Source of the DNA: Shouchella lonarensis
Lineage (GTDB): Bacteria; Bacillota; Bacilli; Bacillales; Bacillaceae_D
Reading direction: 5' to 3'
NCBI RefSeq assembly: GCF_900096965.1
Contig: NZ_FMYM01000006.1
Coordinates: 1-64,000 of the forward strand
DNA length: 64,000 nucleotides
A model generated the notes under the pieces. It saw only the letters and a list, made by a program, of their open reading frames with translations. It did no database searches and had not been told where the DNA came from. Shown piece by piece: positions 18,328-28,403 of the stretch. How positions within the stretch are numbered: position 1 is the stretch's first letter; each line of letters begins with the position of its first letter. Position numbers and translations under genes: made by a program.

Positions 18328-18478
18328 AAAAAAGTCCTCTCCAAACTCGGACGAGGATCGCTATGACGTATTGAAAACCTTCCCAAGGATAAGTAACCCT
18401 ATTGTCACCTATAGATTCGGTTATGTCACGCATCCGTATGCCACTACTTGTCATTCTTTCATCATGACCTTTATTATA
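18328..18478 (-). promoter_or_regulatory. alaS promoter and terminator-bearing leader
   Basis: On the minus strand an extended -10 (TGG-TATAAT, box at 18478-18473) starts a leader of about 165 nt. It ends with an intrinsic terminator: stem cctc-g-tcc / ggagagg (18356-18336), then six T, about 32 bases before the GTG. An internal hairpin pairs taacc with ggtta and ctat with atag. The canonical T-box sequence (UGGNACCRCG) is absent. The trigger is unknown. Confidence 0.5.
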
Positions 18479-18542
18479 CCATAAAGTATATGGGCTTCAC
18501 TAGTACTGTTACTGACTTCCCCTTTCTTTTTCACAATTTCTT

Positions 18543-19619
18543 TCACACTTTATCGCCCGCTTGATCTATATATTTGCGTACGTGCAAAAGTGTCACTTTC
18601 ACAATTGCCAAAATAGGCACCGCTACGAGTAAACCGATAATTCCAGCCACTTCCACACCAATAAGCAATGCAAGAATAATAAAAACCGGATGCAAGTGGA
18701 CAGTCCGCCCAACAATGACTGGAGAGAGGACATTCCCTTCTATTTGTTGGATCACGAAAATAACAATGATGGTGTACAGGGCAAGCGTTGGTGAACTCAT
18801 GAAAGCGACAACAACAGCAGGGGCTGCCCCAATAAAAGCCCCAAAATAAGGAATCAAGTCCGTTGCCCCAATAAACAATCCTAAAATCAATGAATAAGGA
18901 ATTCCGAGCAACCAGAAGGCGATAACAGAAAGCATTCCAACGCAGAGTGCAACAAATAATTGCCCGCGGATGTACGCTCCAAACGTCACATCTACTTCAT
19001 GAACATACTGATGCAGCGGCTTTCGCCATCTCCTCGGTGTTAAATAATAACTTACGCGAACGAGTAGCGTGTAATCCTTTAGTAAATAAAAGACTAAAAA
19101 AGGGACAACGAGCCAAACGATCATTGATTGCGCTACGCGTAACAACCCTTGCTCCATTAAGTCTAATGCTTGAGCACTCCATCCCTCTAATCGTCCAGTC
19201 CAATCATCCATGTAATCATCTACTGGTTCAGGTAAACGATCTACAGTATGTTGCACATGCAATAGCAACTTTTCAAATTCAGCTAGTTGTCCAGGCAATA
19301 CGTCTATCGCTTCTGTTATTTGCCTAATCAGGATCGGCACACCAAAAAATACTACCGCACCAGTCACAACAATAAATGTTACAAATAAGCTTACGACAGC
19401 CCATGTTCGAGACATACCTATATGAACAAGCTTCTCTATGATAGGGTGTAACAAATAAGCAAATAATCCCGCCACACAAATAGGCCAGAATAATGTACAG
19501 ATGACATCCCAAACGGGGTGAAAAAAGGGCATTAACCGACTTGCAATAAGGAAAAGAAGCGCAATGATCAGCCATTTTGTCCATTTTAACAAGTTGATAA
19601 TATGTTGCTCATTGTTCAT
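18543..19619 (-). CDS. yrrI: AI-2E family transporter (YrrI)
   Basis: A 358-residue polytopic membrane protein of the AI-2E (formerly UPF0118) family: paired N-terminal TMs, a cytoplasmic or soluble insert (ITEAIDVLPGQLAEFEKLLLHVQ), a family core YFGAFIGAAPAVVVAF, and the C-terminal hydrophobic block. Members include putative AI-2 exporters and Na+/H+ antiporters. The substrate here is unknown. It lies just upstream of alaS, as in B. subtilis. It starts at the ATG at 19619 after aaaggga. Confidence 0.88.
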   Translation of the reverse strand: MNNEQHIINLLKWTKWLIIALLFLIASRLMPFFHPVWDVICTLFWPICVAGLFAYLLHPIIEKLVHIGMSRTWAVVSLFVTFIVVTGAVVFFGVPILIRQITEAIDVLPGQLAEFEKLLLHVQHTVDRLPEPVDDYMDDWTGRLEGWSAQALDLMEQGLLRVAQSMIVWLVVPFLVFYLLKDYTLLVRVSYYLTPRRWRKPLHQYVHEVDVTFGAYIRGQLFVALCVGMLSVIAFWLLGIPYSLILGLFIGATDLIPYFGAFIGAAPAVVVAFMSSPTLALYTIIVIFVIQQIEGNVLSPVIVGRTVHLHPVFIILALLIGVEVAGIIGLLVAVPILAIVKVTLLHVRKYIDQAGDKV

Positions 19620-19649
19620 GTGTTCATTCCCTTTCGTCCCATGTTTTCG

Positions 19650-19790
19650 TTAGGATGTACCATCAAGTGAAAATCTAATCGGGAAGACAAGAAGAAACCG
19701 CTTTTGTAACAACCTGAAAAAGGACACGACTTGGTCATTTAAATCACTTAAGATATCGCGCACTCCTTGAAAAGCATTGGCATGGTACAT
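19650..19790 (-). pseudogene. Short coding-like remnant upstream of yrrI
   Basis: A 46-codon frame (starting MYHANAFQGVRDILSDLND) reads like protein sequence, and the same frame is open for a further 20 codons upstream with TEVVKNTVE. There is no ribosome binding site before the ATG and a TGA interrupts it further upstream. It could be the rest of a decayed gene. The remainder of 19620-19993 shows only a TATAAT at 19944-19949 for the next gene. Confidence 0.25.
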
Positions 19791-19993
19791 GAACGTTTCG
19801 ACAGTATTTTTTACCACTTCTGTTTGTAAATAGTGGGACGCTCAAGGGAGCCACTCGGACGGTAAAAACGTTACATGACATGATTGTAATGTTATACAAC
19901 GCTTTTGCAAGACAATTCTATGGGATGATCGTCCTATTTTATCTATAATTAAAACATGTTATTTACGAAAATTTTACACATGGGGGAATAATA

Positions 19994-21052
19994 ATGAATC
20001 AAGATATACAAAAAATCGGGAGAATCAATGTGCTGGACAGTATGCGAGGCATCGCGCTTTTGTTCATTTTGCTCGTTCACCTCCCTATGTTTATTGCACC
20101 GTTGACAACGGGGAGCATCACCGTCATTCCGGATATTTTATTTTCCATGAGTGCTGCCCCGTTGTTTGCGTTTTTGTTCGGAGTCAGTGCAGCAATCCTC
20201 TATAATAATTTACGCAAACGTCAAGCGAATCCGACAATCATTTTGCTTAGACGGATGTTCATATTGGTACCATTCGGCGTCATTCATGCAGCATTTATTT
20301 TTAGTGTAGATATTTTACTTGGATATGGACTCGCAGGCTTGATACTCGTCTTGTTTGTAAAACTTCCACAAAAATGGCTTTTAACGCTCAGTATCGTCTT
20401 CTTTATTTATGGGATTGTTGCGATCCAGATAGAACAGATGGCCGGGCTCCCTTTAATTTTAGCTTATTTAGGATACATGTTGCCTGGTATGTACGCGTAT
20501 CGCGCTGGATTGTTTACACATCTACCGAAAAAACGTCTTCTTCTTTGGGGCGCGGCGTGTATCTTTCTCGTCATAGGAATTCCAGTAAAAGTCATGCATT
20601 TCAACGGTATATTTGATTCCAGTGATGTGTTCTTTCATACGATTTTTCTATTATCCTGTTTGCTCGTTACAGCAGGTTATGTATTTTTATTTTTAGCCAT
20701 CGGTACAAGTGAGAAGAAAATTCGTTCGTTGCTCACTCCTTTTCAATCTGTTGGCAGAATGGCATTTACGAACTACTTGTTACAGTCGCTTATATTTGCC
20801 ATGATCGCTATACAGACAGAGCACGAGTATTTTTCAGGATGGGGACTCATAGACACCATTTCAGAAATTCAATTGCTCGTGCTCGGATTATTCGTTTTCC
20901 TATTGCAAATGGTATTTAGCCATCTATGGCTGGAACGCTTTGCGTATGGACCTTTAGAATGGGTTTGGCGTCTTGGAACATACTGGCGTATTGTTCCACT
21001 TAGGAAGAAGAGCGTTGTGTCAGGGAAAAATAAAAAAGCTTCTCAGATTTAA
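19994..21052 (+). CDS. DUF418 (YeiB-type) membrane protein
   Basis: 352 residues with about nine hydrophobic segments. The N-terminal block DSMRGIALLFILLVHLPMF is the YeiB/acyltransferase-3-like start, and the C-terminal third contains the DUF418 hallmark (SVGRMAFTNYLLQSL ... FAYGPLEWVWRLGTYW). Proteins of this type are inner-membrane and of unknown function, possibly acyl transfer to exported or envelope substrates. It is the only plus-strand gene in this stretch and stands alone between its TATAAT box and a terminator at 21135, which suggests an insertion into the yrrI-yrrD interval. GGGG lies before the ATG. Confidence 0.82.
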   Translation: MNQDIQKIGRINVLDSMRGIALLFILLVHLPMFIAPLTTGSITVIPDILFSMSAAPLFAFLFGVSAAILYNNLRKRQANPTIILLRRMFILVPFGVIHAAFIFSVDILLGYGLAGLILVLFVKLPQKWLLTLSIVFFIYGIVAIQIEQMAGLPLILAYLGYMLPGMYAYRAGLFTHLPKKRLLLWGAACIFLVIGIPVKVMHFNGIFDSSDVFFHTIFLLSCLLVTAGYVFLFLAIGTSEKKIRSLLTPFQSVGRMAFTNYLLQSLIFAMIAIQTEHEYFSGWGLIDTISEIQLLVLGLFVFLLQMVFSHLWLERFAYGPLEWVWRLGTYWRIVPLRKKSVVSGKNKKASQI

Positions 21053-21134
21053 AGTGGTACTATCTCATTACCTTTTAGCCTATACCTTTCACTTGGTGCA
21101 AATGTATAACCTACATTCAGCAATTTCCACGTGT

Positions 21135-21163
21135 AGCGCCTCTTTCCAATGGGGCGCTTTTTC
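21135..21163 (+). terminator. Terminator of the DUF418 gene
   Basis: agcgcc (21135-21140) pairs with ggcgct (21153-21158), with the loop between, and is followed by a T run. Confidence 0.75.
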
Positions 21164-21240
21164 ATCTGTCTATCATAGAGCGCATCTAGCGACTGCTTCC
21201 ATTTTGTATGGTGAAGAGGACAGACAGGATGTTAAACATC

Positions 21241-21271
21241 AAAAAAAAGAGCGGTCTATCTTAGACCACTC
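21241..21271 (-). terminator. Terminator of the yrrD-yrzR-yrzQ cluster
   Basis: On the minus strand gagtggtct (21271-21263) pairs with agaccgctc (21257-21249), one mismatch, and is followed by eight T. Confidence 0.82.
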
Positions 21272-21278
21272 CTTACAC

Positions 21279-21464
21279 TTAACGAAACATGTGTCGCAGC
21301 TTTTTCTTCGCTTTTTTCCATACTCGCGTGTCCATAAGCTGTCGATCCATTGCCAATACTGGCGCAAGAACGTGTTGCATTTTCCGTTTCGTCTTTTTAT
21401 CGCTCATTGAGTACCAAGCAGCACCGAGGCCTAATACAACGAGCGGGGTCATTGCTTTTTTCAT
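21279..21464 (-). CDS. Small YrzQ-like protein (DUF3918 type)
   Basis: A 61-residue basic protein: one hydrophobic N-terminal segment (MKKAMTPLVVLGLGAAWYSM) and a Lys/Arg-rich remainder (DKKTKRKMQHVLAP...WKKAKKKLRHMFR). The ATG at 21464 follows an excellent GGAGGTGAG. It resembles YrzQ of B. subtilis, found in the same place near yrrD. The pattern suggests a small membrane-associated protein. The function is unknown and the family assignment tentative. Confidence 0.68.
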   Translation of the reverse strand: MKKAMTPLVVLGLGAAWYSMSDKKTKRKMQHVLAPVLAMDRQLMDTRVWKKAKKKLRHMFR

Positions 21465-21487
21465 ACGACTCACCTCCGGATTGAACG

Positions 21488-21676
21488 TCACAAATTGATG
21501 CGACGCTCATTTTCTTCAAACAAGTCGTCAAGCGAGCTGAGCGAACCGTCTTCCTCCACTTGGTGTAAAGACAAGCAGCCATCCACTAAGCTCATTTCAA
21601 TAAAGCAATGCCAACAATAATATTGGTTCATACCAATTTTACCGATGTCTTTTCGTTGGCAGTTTGGGCAACGCAT
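21488..21676 (-). CDS. Small zinc-ribbon protein, YrzR-like
   Basis: 62 residues with two CxxC knuckles: CPNC at positions 3-6 and CWHC at 22-25, which form a rubredoxin-like zinc ribbon. The following QVEEDGSLSSLDDLFEENERRINL tail is acidic. The ATG follows GGAGGC. B. subtilis has a similar small gene (yrzR) beside yrrD. Possible roles are protein or nucleic-acid binding; none is established. It is probably co-transcribed with yrrD (68 bases upstream) and the yrzQ-like gene (23 bases downstream). Confidence 0.75.
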   Translation of the reverse strand: MRCPNCQRKDIGKIGMNQYYCWHCFIEMSLVDGCLSLHQVEEDGSLSSLDDLFEENERRINL

Positions 21677-21744
21677 CGTCTGGGCCTCCGTTTTTTCGGA
21701 ATGATCTCAGATGATGACTTTACTTCCATCATGAATCTAAGCGC

Positions 21745-22215
21745 TCATAGAGACAACACCGCGCGATCTTTACTAATCACAAGGTCTTTGCCTCGAACAA
21801 TCTTTCGCCCTTCTGTGATGTCAGAAAGCCAACCATCCGTCACTTCATACCCTTCGATTGTACCCAGCTCAACGTCGAAGTATACATCTTCTACCAACCC
21901 AAGCGTCTCGCCTTCTGACGACAACAATGGCTTGCCTCGAAAACGACGTTTCCCCGTGACAATTGAATAACACTGCTTATGCTTGTGGGACACTGGTTCA
22001 AGCGCACAAGCATGTTCAATCATCATTGCTTCTGAACCCGCACTTGTGACAGCATCTACGGATAGAAAATGGGTATGAGAAAAGAGGCGCCGCTTCTGCA
22101 CTAAAAAGCCAATGATACGTGATTCAAAAAGCAGCCCATCAATGACACGACCCTTTTCTATTCCAGTAGCGCGCTCAATGACTGGCAGCCCGACAAACGC
22201 TTGTACTGTTCGCAA
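21745..22215 (-). CDS. yrrD: PRC-barrel protein YrrD
   Basis: About 156 residues with two PRC-barrel-like halves: FVGLPVIERATGIEKGRVIDGLLFE and the second KRRFRGKPLLSSEGETLGLVEDVYFDVELGTIEGYEVTDG. PRC-barrel proteins often bind RNA-processing partners, and their relatives act in 16S maturation or sporulation; YrrD has no defined role. The frame allows a GTG at 22224. I prefer the TTG at 22215 because aagggtgg then has 8-base spacing. It is in the B. subtilis-like position downstream of recD2. Confidence 0.82.
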   Translation of the reverse strand: MRTVQAFVGLPVIERATGIEKGRVIDGLLFESRIIGFLVQKRRLFSHTHFLSVDAVTSAGSEAMMIEHACALEPVSHKHKQCYSIVTGKRRFRGKPLLSSEGETLGLVEDVYFDVELGTIEGYEVTDGWLSDITEGRKIVRGKDLVISKDRAVLSL

Positions 22216-22304
22216 AGTAGACACCCACCCTTCCGAACAGTTTTAGTTTAAGCATCTCCACACGACGCTATGCAACCGAGGAGTCGGAAGTCATTTCCTG
22301 AAAG

Positions 22305-24614
22305 TTACTCGTCCCGGGCGCCATCACTTTGGATTTTGGCTTCTGCTCTCTCACTTGTAGTCATGGTGAGACGTTCTTGCAGCTTTGAATACCGCTCAAT
22401 GTCATGGGTATTTTTTGCAGCCATTTCAATGGTACGTATATCTCCACACAACAACAAAAACTGTTGCGCACGCGTAATGGCTGTATACAATAAGTTGCGA
22501 CGTAACATACGATGATAATTGGCAACAACGGGCAAAACAACAATTGGAAACTCGCTTCCCTGTGCTTTATGAATGGATGAGCAATATGCATGAGTAATAT
22601 TACCTAAATCCTTTTTCTCATACGTCACCTCAACCCCATCATAAGAGACAACCACTTGATCGCGCTTTTCCACCGTTTCTTTTGCATAAATGATTCCGAC
22701 AACCTCACCTCGATCACCGTTATAAACACCATCTTCTGCGTTGTTAATCAGTTGCAAAACCATGTCCCCTGTACGAAACACCACGTCCCCATACGACAAT
22801 TCGCGTCGTCCTTTTTTTGGTGGATTAAATAACGATTGTAACCACTCATTTAGGGCAATAATACCGGCAGGCCCTTTATACATCGGTGCTAATACTTGGA
22901 CATCTTTTGCCGTGTAACCTTTCTTTACTGCATTCATACAAATTTGACCGACCATCTCTTGCACTTGTCCTGGATGACAAGGAAAAAAGCGATAGTCTGG
23001 TTTCTGAGCTTGAAAATCGCTCGGGATGATCCCGTCCTTGACAGCATGCGCTAATTCAATAATGGATGAACCTTCCGCTTGGCGATAAATCCCTGTCAGC
23101 TGCACGGTGGGAATGTTCCCGCAAGCTAACAGATCTTTTAGTACTTGTCCAGGCCCTACGGACGGCAATTGGTTTTCATCGCCAACAAGAACAACCTGCA
23201 TCCCACGCGGAATGGCCTTAAATAATTGATGTGCGACCCAAGCATCCACCATGGATACTTCATCCACAATGAGTAATTCGCCGTCTAATTGGTCATGATC
23301 ACCTTTACCAAAACCGATATCGCTTCCTTTCCATTCAAGCAGACTATGGATCGTGCTCGCTGGTAACCCCGTCGCTTCGGCCATACGTTTACTCGCTCTA
23401 CCTGTTGGCGCTGTTAATTTTAACGGAAAAGGATTGTTCTCGCTGTATGTCTCAACAGATAGAGAAACACCATGTAGGTGGGCATATGCCTCCACAATGC
23501 CTTTAATCACTGTTGTTTTCCCAGTCCCTGGACCACCTGTCAATAATAATAATGGTAAAGACAGTGCTTTGTGTATGGCTTCTTTCTGCGCGAGCGCGTA
23601 CGTCACCCCGTGTGATTCCTCCAAAAACCCTAACGTCTTTTCAATTTCTGAGTCTGGAAATTGCTGTTTCATTGTTTGCGACAACAAGCGATGCGTGTTG
23701 CGGGCAATGCCTTTTTCAGCAAAGTATAACGTCTTCATATAGACACGATCTTCTTCAATGAATAATAAATCTTCTTCACTCATCTCGATAAGTGTTTTGT
23801 TCAACTCGTCTACAGTAATCTCAGTATGTGGGTGACTTAACAAAGCGCTTGCTTCTTGCACAAGATCAGGCTGCAAAAGATACATGTGCCCTTGCTGCAC
23901 ACTTAATTCGCCAAGCAAATAAAGTAGCCCTGCACGCAATCGTTCAGGATGACTGCCAGTTAAACCAACTGCCGCCCCTAACTGATCTGCGCGTCGAAAA
24001 CCAATTCCTTCGACATCTTCAATCAATTTATATGGGGTTGTACGAATAATATCCAGTGCTTGGAGCTTGTACGCGCGATAAACTGCCATCGATAGCTCTG
24101 TTCCGAATCCATACTGTGATAACTGTAATAATACTTGTTCTGCCCCTTGCTGATCGAGCAACTGCTCATACAATCTATCAGCAACGTCTTTTTTTAGTTT
24201 CGGCACATCATCAAGGACAGATCGGTCTTCCACAATGCACGATATCGCACGTTCTCCAAGCGTATTGACAATCACCTCTGCTGTCTTTATTCCCACACCT
24301 GGAAAACGATCACTTGCTAAGAAACGCACAATCCCATTTTTTGTCTGAGGTATGTCACGACGGAAGGCATCCACACGGTACTGTGTGCCAAAACGTGGAT
24401 GTTCTGTCATTTGTCCTTGAAAAATAAACAGTTCATGTAACTCCAACGTCGGTAAATGGCCCACGATGGTGACTTTTTTTGTGTGAAGTTCTTCATTTGT
24501 TTCATGCACACGTAATAACGCCACTGTATAATCATTTTCATCGTTACGAAACAGAACGTGGATAATCTCACCTTTAATGAAACCTTGCGTACTCAGCTCT
24601 GCTGGACGTTCCAT
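22305..24614 (-). CDS. recD2: ATP-dependent 5'-3' DNA helicase RecD2
   Basis: SF1B helicase working in DNA repair and replication-fork stability, independent of RecBC. The 769 residues comprise the long N-terminal RecD2 extension with helix-hairpin-helix-like repeats (VGIKTAEVIVNTLGE, IEDVEGIGFRRADQL), Walker A LLLTGGPGTGKTTVIKG, Walker B LLIVDEVSMVD, motif III VLVGDENQLPSVGPG, and the C-terminal SH3-containing 2B domain ending in ITHAYCSSIHKAQGSEFP and AITRAQ. I chose the ATG at 24614, 8 bases after AAAGGA. The ATG at 24623 would overlap the yrrB stop but lacks spacing to a ribosome binding site. It is likely coupled to yrrB. Confidence 0.95.
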   Translation of the reverse strand: MERPAELSTQGFIKGEIIHVLFRNDENDYTVALLRVHETNEELHTKKVTIVGHLPTLELHELFIFQGQMTEHPRFGTQYRVDAFRRDIPQTKNGIVRFLASDRFPGVGIKTAEVIVNTLGERAISCIVEDRSVLDDVPKLKKDVADRLYEQLLDQQGAEQVLLQLSQYGFGTELSMAVYRAYKLQALDIIRTTPYKLIEDVEGIGFRRADQLGAAVGLTGSHPERLRAGLLYLLGELSVQQGHMYLLQPDLVQEASALLSHPHTEITVDELNKTLIEMSEEDLLFIEEDRVYMKTLYFAEKGIARNTHRLLSQTMKQQFPDSEIEKTLGFLEESHGVTYALAQKEAIHKALSLPLLLLTGGPGTGKTTVIKGIVEAYAHLHGVSLSVETYSENNPFPLKLTAPTGRASKRMAEATGLPASTIHSLLEWKGSDIGFGKGDHDQLDGELLIVDEVSMVDAWVAHQLFKAIPRGMQVVLVGDENQLPSVGPGQVLKDLLACGNIPTVQLTGIYRQAEGSSIIELAHAVKDGIIPSDFQAQKPDYRFFPCHPGQVQEMVGQICMNAVKKGYTAKDVQVLAPMYKGPAGIIALNEWLQSLFNPPKKGRRELSYGDVVFRTGDMVLQLINNAEDGVYNGDRGEVVGIIYAKETVEKRDQVVVSYDGVEVTYEKKDLGNITHAYCSSIHKAQGSEFPIVVLPVVANYHRMLRRNLLYTAITRAQQFLLLCGDIRTIEMAAKNTHDIERYSKLQERLTMTTSERAEAKIQSDGARDE

Positions 24615-24619
24615 GCCGG

Positions 24620-25279
24620 TCATCCTTTATTTAATGCGTCTTCTACTACACGCTTGCCATTCCCAGCAAGTAAATGATCGGGCTGGGAATGTAATGCGCG
24701 GGTAAACGATGCCAATGCTTCATCTATTTCATTATTTGCAGCTTGTGCAACCCCTAAATTATAATGGGCGTCCGCATGTGTTTCATCTAATGACAACGTT
24801 TTTTCAAACAGCCTACGTGCCTCTGTTAGCTGTTCTAATTGCGCCAAGCAAAGACCGTATTGGAAACAAACCTCTACATCCATCTCATTCATTTCATGCG
24901 CTCGACTAAAGTTTGCCAATGCATGCGGCAACGTCCCTTGCTGGTAATAACTCATCCCAAGCATATAATACAAGTCCGCTTCATCTAAACCGTTTTTATG
25001 TGCATGTTTAAAATGTTGAATCGCCTGCTCATACATTTCTTGCTCATAATACAGTGTCCCAGCACTGTAATAAGCCACGGCCGAATCAGGTTCTAATTCA
25101 ATTGCACGTTCAAAAAAAATGTGTGCCCGCTCTTGATCGCCCAACACATGGAGCAAGTTCCCCATGTTCACATAACCAACAGCTTCTTTCGGATTTTCCT
25201 CAATATATGCAGTAAAATACTTTGCTGCCTCTTCATACTTTCCTTCGCGCATGAAAGTTGCGCCTTGTTGTTCATCCAT
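24620..25279 (-). CDS. yrrB: TPR-repeat protein YrrB
   Basis: A 219-residue protein composed of about six tetratricopeptide repeats from residue 9 onward (for example YEEAAKYFTAYIEENPKEAVGYVNMGNLL and ADAHYNLGVAQAANNEIDEALASF). It is a soluble scaffold with no enzymatic residues visible. YrrB homologues are consistently encoded between mnmA and recD2, and the context hints at tRNA thiolation or cysteine metabolism, but no partner is certain. It ends within a few bases of the recD2 start and begins 35 bases after mnmA, so an operon mnmA-yrrB-recD2 is likely. Confidence 0.9.
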   Translation of the reverse strand: MDEQQGATFMREGKYEEAAKYFTAYIEENPKEAVGYVNMGNLLHVLGDQERAHIFFERAIELEPDSAVAYYSAGTLYYEQEMYEQAIQHFKHAHKNGLDEADLYYMLGMSYYQQGTLPHALANFSRAHEMNEMDVEVCFQYGLCLAQLEQLTEARRLFEKTLSLDETHADAHYNLGVAQAANNEIDEALASFTRALHSQPDHLLAGNGKRVVEDALNKG

Positions 25280-25314
25280 TTTGTATTGCTCCTCCCAATG
25301 GCAACAGCCGCCTG

Positions 25315-26436
<1,122 letters not shown>

Positions 26437-27606
26437 CTATTGAATAAATGGCTCGTCCATCTGCGCTTGTCGCACATATTTGGCGAGCATTGTGCCCACG
26501 TAAGTTGCTTCTGCGCATGTATTTGTATAACCAAAACTAATCCGAATCGATCCTTGTACTCGCGGTGACTGTTTTCCATACATTGATTGTAAAACATGTG
26601 ATGGTTCAAGTGTGCCTGCGGTGCAAGCAGAACCACCCGACACAGCAATGCCAGCTAAATCTAATTGGGCAAGCAGCGTCTCCGTCTTCACTTTCGGGAA
26701 ATGGATATTCAGAATGTGCGCCAACGTACGTTCACTTGTGCCATTAATCTCATAAGACACACCTTCACGCGCTAATATCGTCAACAATGCTTGTCTGAGC
26801 GTCATGTAATGCTGCTTTCGTATGTCTTGCTCTTCGGCAGTAATTGCAAATGCTTTCGCAAATCCGACAATGCCCGGTACATCTTCTGTTCCTGCTCGAC
26901 GCTTTTGTTCTTGTTCGCCACCATAAAGTAACGGTTTTAGCACAATACCATTACGCACATACAAACAGCCTACTCCTTTTGGTCCGTTTACTTTATGACT
27001 AGAAATTGACATTAAATCTACGCCGAGTACATCCACATCAAGCAAACAACTACTTGCAGCTTGTACCGCATCTGTATGGAACACTGCCGGATGACCCTTC
27101 AGGAGTCTACCAATTTCTGGAACTGGCGCAAGTGCACCTGTTTCATTATTCGCATACATAATGGATACAAGCACCGTGTCATCTGTCAATACGCGTTTAA
27201 TTGCTTCAACGGAGACCACACCTGATTGGTTAACGGGTAAACGCGTCACTCGGTACCCTTCCTGTTCTAGCTCAGAAATTGCATGTGCAACCGCGTGGTG
27301 TTCAATTTCGGTTGTAATGATATGAGCCCCTGGACGACCGTACTGTCGCACATAGCCAAATAAAGCAAGGTTAATCGACTCTGTGCCACCACTGGTGAAT
27401 AAAACAGAAGCAGGGGACGCAGAAAGCAACGAAGCAATGGTTTGGCGGGCAGACACAACCGCCTTTTTTGCTTCACGTCCAAATTGATGCAAGCTCGATG
27501 GGTTACCATACCGCTCTAAAAAGTAAGGACACATTGCCTCGAAAGCGACCGGATGCAATCCGGACGTCGCTGCATGATCCATATAGACCGCTTCCTTCGT
27601 TTCCAT
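26437..27606 (-). CDS. yrvO: Cysteine desulfurase YrvO (IscS/NifS class)
   Basis: PLP enzyme that takes sulfur from cysteine as a persulfide and passes it to MnmA. The 389-residue protein has the class V aminotransferase features: YMDHAATSG start, SGGTESINLAL, TEIEHHAV, the PLP lysine in SISSHKVNGPKG and the active-site cysteine in VSGGSACTAG. The start is the ATG at 27606 after GGGAGTG; the open frame continues upstream without support. It is followed after 30 bases by mnmA and preceded by the cysteine regulator cymR, as in B. subtilis. Confidence 0.94.
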   Translation of the reverse strand: METKEAVYMDHAATSGLHPVAFEAMCPYFLERYGNPSSLHQFGREAKKAVVSARQTIASLLSASPASVLFTSGGTESINLALFGYVRQYGRPGAHIITTEIEHHAVAHAISELEQEGYRVTRLPVNQSGVVSVEAIKRVLTDDTVLVSIMYANNETGALAPVPEIGRLLKGHPAVFHTDAVQAASSCLLDVDVLGVDLMSISSHKVNGPKGVGCLYVRNGIVLKPLLYGGEQEQKRRAGTEDVPGIVGFAKAFAITAEEQDIRKQHYMTLRQALLTILAREGVSYEINGTSERTLAHILNIHFPKVKTETLLAQLDLAGIAVSGGSACTAGTLEPSHVLQSMYGKQSPRVQGSIRISFGYTNTCAEATYVGTMLAKYVRQAQMDEPFIQ

Positions 27607-27673
27607 GAGATCACTCCCTTTTTCCAGAAGCCAGAAACGAATCCTTTTCACTGGCATTCATCGCAAATCAGTT

Positions 27674-28093
27674 TTAAATATAAAACATGTAATATTCCTG
27701 CTCACGCTCTTGTTTAAAATTGGCTAAATCTGCTAACGTTGTTTGATCAAGGACCTCTTTCACCGCATCACGAATTTTGATCCATAAATCTCTTTTGGCT
27801 GGCTCTTCATCTTCTAATACTTCAACTGGACTGATTGGTCCTTCCAGTACACGAATAATATCACCGGCCGTAATTTCTTCTGCTCGTTTATTTAACATAT
27901 AACCACCATAAGCGCCTCGCACACTTTTGACAAGCTCTGCATGACGCAATGGTGTAATCAACTGTTCCAAATAGTGTTCCGACAACTTGTGTTCCTTGGC
28001 GATCGACTTTAATGAAATCGGTCCTTCTCCAGCCTTTTTCGCAAGTGCCATCATCATCGTTAAGCCGTAACGCCCTTTCGTTGAAATCTTCAT
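27674..28093 (-). CDS. cymR: Rrf2-family cysteine metabolism repressor CymR
   Basis: Winged-helix Rrf2 regulator (139 aa), the master repressor of cysteine and cystine uptake and synthesis genes, acting with CysK in B. subtilis. N-terminal MKISTKGRYGLTMMMALA and helix-turn-helix SLKSIAKEHKLSEHYLEQLI fit CymR. It lacks the three-cysteine cluster of IscR, so no Fe-S cluster is expected. The ATG at 28093 follows AAAGGGTGAT. A promoter with TATAAT lies 93 bases upstream. It heads the probable operon with yrvO and mnmA. Confidence 0.94.
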   Translation of the reverse strand: MKISTKGRYGLTMMMALAKKAGEGPISLKSIAKEHKLSEHYLEQLITPLRHAELVKSVRGAYGGYMLNKRAEEITAGDIIRVLEGPISPVEVLEDEEPAKRDLWIKIRDAVKEVLDQTTLADLANFKQEREQEYYMFYI

Positions 28094-28185
28094 CTTATCA
28101 CCCTTTATCGTCTCAATGGCGCAACTTTCTTGCATCACTGCTCTTTTGAATTTCCACTATTAAATATGCTTCTTTATCCGTCCAT

Positions 28186-28213
28186 ATTATAACATGTTTC
28201 TCTATAACGTTAA
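28186..28213 (-). promoter_or_regulatory. Candidate cymR promoter
   Basis: On the minus strand TTAACG (28213-28208), 16-bp spacer, TATAAT (28191-28186). The rest of 28094-28403 shows only the terminator at 28321-28370. Confidence 0.5.
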
Positions 28214-28320
28214 CACCCACGATTGAAAAAGGAGATGCGACAAAAATAACAAATAAATCAATTTTAAAGTTAATTCTGTTATTTATGTACCGATTTTTCC
28301 TACGTAACACAAAAGAAAAC

Positions 28321-28370
28321 AAAAAGGTTCCTCTGGTCTTTGAAGCCTGTATCTAAGTAAGCAAGGAACC
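28321..28370 (-). terminator. Probable terminator of the coiled-coil gene
   Basis: ggttcct arms at 28326-28332 and 28364-28370 with a long loop. On the minus strand the hairpin is followed by five T. Confidence 0.5.
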
Positions 28371-28403
28371 TCATTACACAATCGCTATCACTTATCGTAC
28401 TAT

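Noticed and set aside
18299-18478. T-box for alaS
   Set aside because: The sequence agtggcatacgg only vaguely resembles the T-box core and is about 70 bases away from the terminator; a real T-box directly precedes it.
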